Below, one piece after another: positions 8,799-17,200 of a stretch of DNA of 40,121 nucleotides. The stretch is from the IMG/VR virus record IMGVR_UViG_3300042878_001457, positions 1 to 40,121 of that record; one strand, written 5' to 3'. The notes under the pieces are model-generated. The model had not been told where the DNA came from and searched no databases. It saw only the letters and a list, made by a program, of their open reading frames with translations. The position numbers and the translations under genes were made by a program. This DNA comes from a virus. The first letter of the stretch is position 1. Each line of letters starts with the position of its first letter.

Positions 8799-11273
8799 AT
8801 GCCGACAGTTCCGATTGTACCTACAGAAGAACTGCAGGGCGGCGGCTTCCAGCCGTTCTCCGTCGGTGGTGAGGTCGCCCCCATGCGGGACGTCGCCGGT
8901 CGGCAGGCGCAGGACATGGGCCAGAGCATGGTCAATGCAGGCCAGGTGCTGGGCTCCATAGCCAACAAGATGCAAGACCAGATGGACGATGCTGCCACCA
9001 AGCAGGCGGACGTCACGTTCTTGACCAAGGCGCAGGACATCCTGTGGGGCGAGAAAGGCTATCTGAACACGGTTGGGGCAGGGGCAGCAGACCCCTCGAG
9101 CGTCAATGCGGCCTTGATCGAGGCTCAGAAGGAGGTCGAGAAGGGCCTCACCAACGACGTTCAGCGGATGATGTTCGGCCAGTCCGCTTCCCGGAACATG
9201 CTCAATTTCTCGGGCAAGATTGCCGAGCATCGTTTCAAACAGACTACCGACTATGCCGCCGGCGAAAGCAAGTCCCGCGCCGATCGCTACACCATGGAGG
9301 CCGCCAACAATTTCGACAGCATTGGCATGGTCGATGCCAAGGGAAATCCCACCGGCCCCTACAACACCGCCGTGAATACGGCGCTGCAGGAGGCCAATGC
9401 CGCCGCCGACCTGCTGATGCTGCCGCCGGATAGTGAGCAGCGCAAGGCCATGGTGCGCGGGGTCTACGGGAACGTGGCCAGCGGTGTGGTGAACAACCTC
9501 ATGGTCGATGGCCGCTACCTCGAGGCCAAGAGCTATATCGACAGCGTCGTGAAGCAAGGGCAGCTCGATCCTGCCGACGCCATGAAGCTGACGTCCGCCA
9601 TTGATACCGGGTACGACCGGCAGCGTGGCATGCAGATCGGCGAAGGCATCTACAGCGGCAATACCGTCGGCGGCACACCAGCCGAGAGTGATTATCAGAC
9701 CACCATCACCGGCATCGTCCCGGGCGCTCAGGTCAAGGTATCCGGCCGCCGCATCCCGATTGTCACCGGCACACAGCCTGGCCGCCAGCCTCTTCAGATG
9801 GAGGGCGTGAGGCCGAATCTGATCAACAACTGGGAGCTGGTGCAGGGCGACTTCGGGCGCGCGGTGACCGTTGTCTCCGGCAGCCGGGATTCGGCAACCA
9901 ACGCCAAGGCCGGCGGCGCCAAAAGTTCCCAGCACCTGTCTGGCAATGCCATCGACGTCGACGTGTCCAACATGTCCATCGAGGATCGCAAGCGGCTGAT
10001 TGCTGCCGCATCGGCCCGCGGCTTCACCGGCATCGGCGTCTATGAGAACTCGCTGCATTTCGACATGCGCGCGAGCGGGCCCGCCATGTGGGGCCCGAGC
10101 CACCACGCCGACAGCGTCCCCTCCTGGGCCTCGGGTGCTCGAGAAGCGCACGCCGCCAATGCGGGCAAGCCCGGGGGTGGCCGCGACTACCATGTCCCAG
10201 GTGCCACGCCCGACGGATTCCAAACCATCGAGGTGCAGCCCATCCAGGGCATGCAGGTCAACGATTTCGTGAAGCTCCTGCGCACCCGCGGGCTCGAGGT
10301 CTCCGGCATCCAGTCGCCCGAGGTCCAGGTCGGCGAGGAACCGGTGTGGACGATGGCGGTGAAGCTTCCGAACGAGATGATTGGTGCGCGTGACGGCGGC
10401 GTGAAGGTCGCGCCAGGTGCCGACGGCAAGAAGGATCTCGGCGCCATGGAGGCTGCCATCAAAGATCTGGGCCTAGATCCGGATCAGGAGGCGGTGGCGC
10501 TGCAGGAGGTGAGGCAGCGCTATACGCATGATCAGGCGCTTGAGACCGAGCAGTACAAAACCACGTTCGAGAGTGCCACCGAGACCGCCTTTGCGCGCGT
10601 GGGCGGCTGGCGCGACATCGACCCTGTGACCTGGGGCAATCTCAAGGTCGAGGACCGTGCGAAGCTCATGGAGCAGCCGCGTGGTGATGATCCCGATACA
10701 GTGATCAAGCTGATGAACGATCCGAGCCTGTGGGAAAAGGGCAGGATCGAAGAGTTCCGTCCGCTCCTGTCCGAGGCGACCTACCAGAAGTTCTATGGCC
10801 AGGCGAACGGGCCCGATGGACCGAACAAGGTCCGAGAGGCTTCGATCGACGGTGACATGTTCAACGCCACCCTGTTACGCAACGGGCAGGGGAACCTCGT
10901 CGACCCCAAGGAAGACGCCAACAAGCAGCAGCTCATCGACCTCCGCAGCAAGTTCAAGGTGCTGATCGACGACGAGCAGACCCGTCTCAAGCGAACGCTT
11001 TCCATCCCGGAGAAGCAGAAGATCCTCGACGGCATGATGATCGACAAGGCTTTCGTCGATAGCTGGGGCAGCGATCCCGGCAAGCCGATGGTTCTGATGT
11101 CGCCGGAGGATCTCAAGAGTGCCTACGTGGTCGTCGGCAAGGAGGAGGTGCCGGTGGCATCCATCCCCGCTGGCGAGCGCATGAAGATCATGAGTGCACT
11201 GAAGACCAAAGGCCTGCCGGTCACCGAGCAGGCCATCGCTGAACTTTGGGTTAAGGCAGGGAAGCCGAGGTAA
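8799..11273 (+). CDS. Internal virion protein with an M15-like peptidoglycan peptidase domain
   Basis: This 824-residue protein has a helical N-terminus (about 1-330) like podovirus core proteins, then a zinc peptidase-like domain. The key signature is SQHLSGNAIDVD at about 377-388 (H379, D386) with LHFD at about 419-422 (H420, D422). This is the H-x6-D and H-x-D ligand pattern of M15/VanY-type D,D-carboxypeptidases and phage endopeptidases. The C-terminal 400 residues are charged and helical. It probably travels inside the virion and cuts peptidoglycan cross-links during DNA entry. It overlaps the next start by one base (TAATG), so the two ejection proteins are coupled. Confidence 0.83.
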   Translation: MPTVPIVPTEELQGGGFQPFSVGGEVAPMRDVAGRQAQDMGQSMVNAGQVLGSIANKMQDQMDDAATKQADVTFLTKAQDILWGEKGYLNTVGAGAADPSSVNAALIEAQKEVEKGLTNDVQRMMFGQSASRNMLNFSGKIAEHRFKQTTDYAAGESKSRADRYTMEAANNFDSIGMVDAKGNPTGPYNTAVNTALQEANAAADLLMLPPDSEQRKAMVRGVYGNVASGVVNNLMVDGRYLEAKSYIDSVVKQGQLDPADAMKLTSAIDTGYDRQRGMQIGEGIYSGNTVGGTPAESDYQTTITGIVPGAQVKVSGRRIPIVTGTQPGRQPLQMEGVRPNLINNWELVQGDFGRAVTVVSGSRDSATNAKAGGAKSSQHLSGNAIDVDVSNMSIEDRKRLIAAASARGFTGIGVYENSLHFDMRASGPAMWGPSHHADSVPSWASGAREAHAANAGKPGGGRDYHVPGATPDGFQTIEVQPIQGMQVNDFVKLLRTRGLEVSGIQSPEVQVGEEPVWTMAVKLPNEMIGARDGGVKVAPGADGKKDLGAMEAAIKDLGLDPDQEAVALQEVRQRYTHDQALETEQYKTTFESATETAFARVGGWRDIDPVTWGNLKVEDRAKLMEQPRGDDPDTVIKLMNDPSLWEKGRIEEFRPLLSEATYQKFYGQANGPDGPNKVREASIDGDMFNATLLRNGQGNLVDPKEDANKQQLIDLRSKFKVLIDDEQTRLKRTLSIPEKQKILDGMMIDKAFVDSWGSDPGKPMVLMSPEDLKSAYVVVGKEEVPVASIPAGERMKIMSALKTKGLPVTEQAIAELWVKAGKPR

Positions 11274-14200
11274 TGGATCAGAACGATTACGCCAGCCTCC
11301 TGAGCGATGCCACCGAACGCCGCGATGAGTTGGCTGTCGAGCCTGAAAAGAACCCCTACGTCGACATCCTGCAGAAGGACGACGAGGAGCAGAACCAGAA
11401 GATCATGAACAGCCTATTCAGCGTCGGGGGCATCAACCCTGACCAGGCTGCTGAAGCGCAGAAGCTGGGCCTCGACCTGGGCGTCGGCCCTGATGTCGCG
11501 CGCCGCAATATGGACGATCTGCGTAAACGCGCGGCGCTGATGAAGGCGCAGGAGTACAAGCTCACCGCCAGCTCGCCTGTCCTCGCGCGCCAGCTCACAG
11601 ACCCTGAGTTCGCAGCCATCGCGCAGGACGATCTCGAACAGCTCACCGGCACCGAGAAGACGCTGCAGACGATCAAGAATGCTGGTGGAAGTGTAGCCGC
11701 TGGATTTCTTGGTGCAGATGCCGGTGTTGCCGGTGCATTCCGCATGGGTGCGGAGCTGTACGGGCAGGTCTCCGACTACACGGCGGGTGCGTTGGGGTTC
11801 GATACAAGTGGTGACAACGCTGCTCAGTCTGCGGCGAAATGGCTGCAAGGGTTTCAGGCTAGGCGCAATGAATCTGCCGCCTCCTACCGTCCAGACCTAA
11901 GCCGGTCCGGGATCATCGAGCGCGGCATCTATGGTGGCATCGAATCTGGCACCCAGATGATCGCAACCTTGCCGACGTTGCTAGGGGGCCCCGAGGCATA
12001 CCTTGCCGCCAATGTCGGCATTGTCACCGGCCAAGAATACGACAAAGCTCGAAACAAGGGCCTCTCACCTGGTCGATCGTCCGTCTATGCGCTTGGCCAG
12101 GGTGCCGTAGAGTATCTCACCGAAAGAATACCCGTCATAAAGCTCATGGAAGATCTGGGCGGGAACAGCGGCTTTGCGAAGACGTTGATGCGGCAAATCG
12201 CATCCGAAGTGCCCACTGAGGTAGTGGCTACCGTTTGGCAGAACTTCAACGAATGGGTTCAGCTCAATCCAGAAAAGCCGGTTTCGGCCTTCTTAGCGGA
12301 ACAGCCAAGTGCTGTGGCCGAGACCATCATCGCCACGATTGTTGCAACGGGCGCGAACACCACAGTTCTCAAAGGCGCCGAGCAGGTATTTAACCGCATC
12401 GACAGGGCCGGTGCAGACGCCTACCGCGCGAACCTCATGTCGGAGCAGCTTCAGCGCCTGACGGACATGGCAACCGCCAGCAAGCTGCGCCAGCGCAATC
12501 CTGCGGCCTATCAGAAGTACGTCGCCACCCAGACTGAAGGAACGCCAATCGAGAACCTCTACATCGACGCCGAGCAGATGGTCGAGGTGCTGAACCAGAG
12601 CAACCTTACCAACGGCGAACTCGATGCCATGCTGCCGGGTCTGCGCGAGCAGCTCGCCGCTGCCGTTCTGCCGGGTGGAAATGTGGCTGGTGACATCGTC
12701 ATCCCGACCGCCCAGTACGCCGCGGCGGTGGCTGGCACCGATCTCGGCAATGCCATGATGCCCCATGTCCGCATGGGCGAGCAGGCCATGAGCCAGACCG
12801 AGGCGGAACAGTTTGAGGGCCAGAAGCAGCAGATGATTGCCGAGGCCGCGCAGGTCATGGACCAGAAGCGCGAGACCGACAAGGTGTTCATCGACAGCGC
12901 CTCCGAGGTCCAGAAGACCCTCTACGAGCAGCTCGTGGCCACCGGCGTCTACACCAAGGAGCAGAGCAAGAACGCCGCGGTGCTGCAGTCCGCCACCTAC
13001 ATCACGCTCGCCAGCCAGATGGGACTCACCCCGTCCCAGGTCTATGAGCTGATGCCGTATAGGCAGGTGGCAGGGCAGGCGGGTGCGGCACCGGCCGGGA
13101 CGACGCAATCAGCATCGACAGCAGCCACAGAGCCTCCTGTTCCGGAAGGTATGGTCCGCGTCTACCACAGTGGCAGTGCTGGCGAAGGCCAGACTGGCAG
13201 ATGGGTCAGCACCAACAGACAGTATGCCTCTGACTATCGTGGTGATCTGCCCTTGTTCTATGTGGATCTGCCGGCCAATGACCCGCGCATTACTCCTGAT
13301 GAGTTCAACCCTGACCAAGGTGTCAAACAGGGGTTCACGTTTAACTTCGAACTTGCTCCAGACGAAGCCACGCGGCTGCAAGAGGTTCAGCGCGGGGCGT
13401 CCGGATCGACGCTGCGGCAGGCCGGCGTGATGCCCACCGATCAACAGCTGGAGCCGGCCGTCGATGCTGCATCGCTCGACAGCTCCAACACCCTGAGCAA
13501 AAGCCAGTCGTGGCAGAAGGGCCGCGACCTCAAGATCGCCATACAGGATCGTGTGCTTGCCGCGCTGCGCGCTCTCAAGTTGGATCCGAGCGTGCGCTCG
13601 CCGGCGGCAATCAAGTATCTGGTCAAGGTGGGCGTCAAGGATGCGCTGGCAGCACTAGCCCAGAACCCCAATGCAATCGGCTGGTATGACGTCAAGACCC
13701 GCCAGGCGCTGGCTGTCATGTCCCTCGTTCACCCGGAGATCATGACCGACCCGAACGCGCGATTTGCGTTCACCTGGGCGCTGGCTGTCACTTCGAACGG
13801 CATCAAGGTCGGAAAGAACTTTGAGCTTGCCGACCAGGTCTATCGCCGATTCAAGGCCGAAGGTCGCATGCCCACAGACATCCAGGCGGGACAGGCACAG
13901 ATTGCGATCAATGAGAGCCTGAGACTGTTCAACGAGCTGCAGGACCGGTGGGGAACCGATGCGCTCAGGCAGTTCATGCTGACGGATTTCAAGGTGTCTG
14001 AGATTTCGGGCATCGACAAGGAGCTGACCCCGTCTGGAGAGTTCTCCGATACCATGGTGCGGGGCGCTGCCATCCTTGGCCCCAAGATCGGCAACGGCTT
14101 CTTCTCGAACCTCTATGGCGTTTTCGATGCCCTCACCATGGACCGCTGGCTAGTCCGTACCTGGGGCCGCTGGACGGGAACACTCATCGAGATCGACCCA

Positions 14201-17200
14201 GCGCAAGTTGCTGGCTCCCGGGACGTCCTGCGCAACATGGCTGCCCTGGTGGACATTCCCGAGCTGGCCACCCGACTGCGTGCCGTCACCAAGACCACCA
14301 AGAAAAAGGGCGAGACCGAGGTCAAGCCGGCCGACCGCGAGCGGTTGATCAAGGCCCTCGAGGCGGGCTGGGATACCGACGAGAAGGTCGACGAGCTGGC
14401 ATTTGCCGTCCAGAAGGCCAGCCAGGAACCCAAGTTCCGGACCGTAATGAATGAGACGGCGGGCGGCAAGGAACTCCGGACCAAGGGCAACAATCTGGCC
14501 AAATACCTCGACGGCCAGAAGGAGCAGCCCGCGGGCCCCGCCGAGCGCAACTACATCCGCGAGGTGTTCCAGGGCATCCTTGATGAGCTGAAGGCAGGCA
14601 ACGAGGAGTATGCCGACCTCACCATGGCTGACCTTCAGGCTGTGCTATGGTATGCTGAAAAGCGCCTTTACGAGACCGCGAAAGAGGACAGTGTCGTCGA
14701 TGATGGCGTTGCCGATGGGGCCGTTTCGGGCTATGAAGATGAGGAGGCTCCGGACTATGCGAATGCAGCCGCAGCGCAGGCCCGGGCCGATGGCGTGCCT
14801 GATGACACGATCAAGGCAACCCTGAGCAGAGAGGCTGGCAATGGACGCTCAACAGCAGCACGACCTGGAGATGTCGGAACGGCTGGATCGGCTGATCAAG
14901 CAGACGCCCGAGGAGAAGGCCGCCAGCAAGCAGCGGCTCGAGGCTTTACTCGCGGCCAAAAGCGCAGCTTCATCCAGCGCTCAGCAATCCACCGCATTCG
15001 ATCCAATCGAATCGGCGATGCGGCGGCATCCTGGTCTTACGCGCGAGCAAGCGGAGAAGATGGCGGAAGACCTCGGCTTCTAAAGAAGCTTGGAGTTCGC
15101 CATGTCGGCGAGTGGAAGGCCGGCCAGAAACTGCGCACGGTCTTCAAGGCCAACGGCATCTCGACCCCCACGATCTATGAACTTGAGGCCGGCAACGCCC
15201 AGAACGCCGAGCGGTTTATTGCGGCGATAGAGGGCGCCCGCGCAAGCCTTGGTGCCATTGGCGAGGCGGTGAAGGTCTACCCCACGTCTGATTATGCCGG
15301 CATGCGGCTGTTCATGGCCGAGGACGGAAATGCTGGATTTGCCCTGAAGGAAGACGGCGACATCATTTCGGTGTTCTCGTCGAAGGGCACTGGAGCCGGC
15401 CGAGCCATAATGGAAACGGCTATCGCCGCGGGCGGTCGCAAGCTCGATGCTTTCGACACCATCCTCCCGGATTTCTATGCCGTGCACGGGTTCAAGGGAA
15501 CCTCGCGCCTGGCATGGAACGACGAGATTGCCATGGCCGACATGCCAAGCTGGGACAAGCAGGCCTTCGCCGAGTTCAATGGTGGAGAGCCCGACGTCGT
15601 GTTCATGGCCTACGATCCCGACCACATGGGCGGCTATGACCAGGACACGACGCCGCTGATGGAAGGCGATGACGCCTATGACGAGGCTGTCTCGGCCCAG
15701 ACGGATGCTGTCCAGCAGGTCGCCGCGCGGCGCGTCACCACCGGCGGCACGCTTTTCCAGGCAGCGCCAAACGGCCCTCGCGGCGGCTACAGCCCGCAGC
15801 AGCTCACCACCATTCTGAACGAGAGCAGTGACGTCTCCACCGTCATGCACGAGTTCAGCCATTTCTACCTCGACGTCCTCACCCGGCTGATCTCGCACCC
15901 GTCTGCCACCCCGCAGATGAAGGCCGACCTGCAGGCTATGGTCGAGTTCGGCGGCGCCACGATGGACCAGTGGACAGCCTGGACGGCCGAGTACGAGGCC
16001 ACCGGCAAGATCCCCGAAGGTATGCGCAAGGTGCATGAGGCGGTGGCCTACAACACCGAGATCTACCTATTCGAGGGCAAGGCCCCCAGCCTCGAGCTGC
16101 AGGGCGCGTTCGAGCGCTTCGTGCGCTGGATGAAGCAGGTCTACATCAACATCCGCGACCAGCTCAACGCCGCCTATCGTCAGGAGTTCGGCGAGGATCT
16201 GCCGGTGCTCACCGGCGAGGTGCGCCAGGTCTTCGACCGCATGCTCGCCAGTGGCGAGGAGATCAAGCAGGCGCAGGCGGTGCGCAACATGATGCCCGTC
16301 TTCGGTAGCCAGGCCGAGAGCGGCATGTCGCCCGAGGAGTGGACCGCCTACCAGGCTATGCTCGAGGAGGCCCGTGACGCCGCTGTGACCGACCTGACGA
16401 AGGCCAGCCTGCGGCAGATGCAGTGGCTGTCCAACGCCCGCGGCCGCCTCCTGAAAGAAATGCAGCGCAAGCATGAGGCCCGCCGGAAGGAGATCCGCAA
16501 GGAGGTCTCGGAGGAGATCGCCAAGCGCCCCCTTTACCAGGCCATCGAGTTCCTGAAGCGCGGCAAGATCGACGGGGTCGAGGTTGAGTATCCGGTGAAG
16601 CTGTCGATCGAGGAGATCGAGGCGATGTACGGGGAGAACCCCATCGTCGGCCTGATCAAGAAGTCCTTGGGCTTCGGCAAGTTCGGCATGCTCGCCTCGG
16701 AGAATGCCATCCACCCCGACCAGGTAGCGGAGATGTTCGGGTTCAAGTCCGGTGACGCCATGGTCCGTGAGCTGCTCGCCGCGCCATCCCTGCGCGAAGC
16801 GGTTAACGCCGAGACCGATGCCCGCATGCTGGCTGAGAACGGCGACCTGAACACGCCGGAGGCCAAAGAGGCTGCCATCGAGGCGGCGCTCCACAACGAG
16901 GCTAGAGCCCGCTTCGTGGCGGTCGAGTTGCGGTTCCTCGAGAAGGCCACCCAGCCGGTGCGCGTCATGCTCAAGGCCGCGCAGCAGATCGCGCGCGAGA
17001 CCATCGCCAGGAAGGTGATCAAGGAGATCCGCCCACGGGAGTATTCCGTTGCCGAGGGAAGGGCGGCCAAGAAGGCCATCGACGCCATGAAGGCAGGCGA
17101 CAGCAAGGGGGCTGCCCGCGCCAAGCAGGCGCAGCTCCTCCAGAACCAGCTCGCTGCCGAGGCCATTGCCGCGCGCGAGGAAATCAAGGCGGCGCTGACA

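Noticed and set aside
8793-10223. 476-codon antisense open frame
   Set aside because: A shadow of the M15-type virion protein in G/C-rich DNA; the translation is His/Gly/Arg-rich with no family features. The same applies to the 470-codon frame opposite the large terminase.
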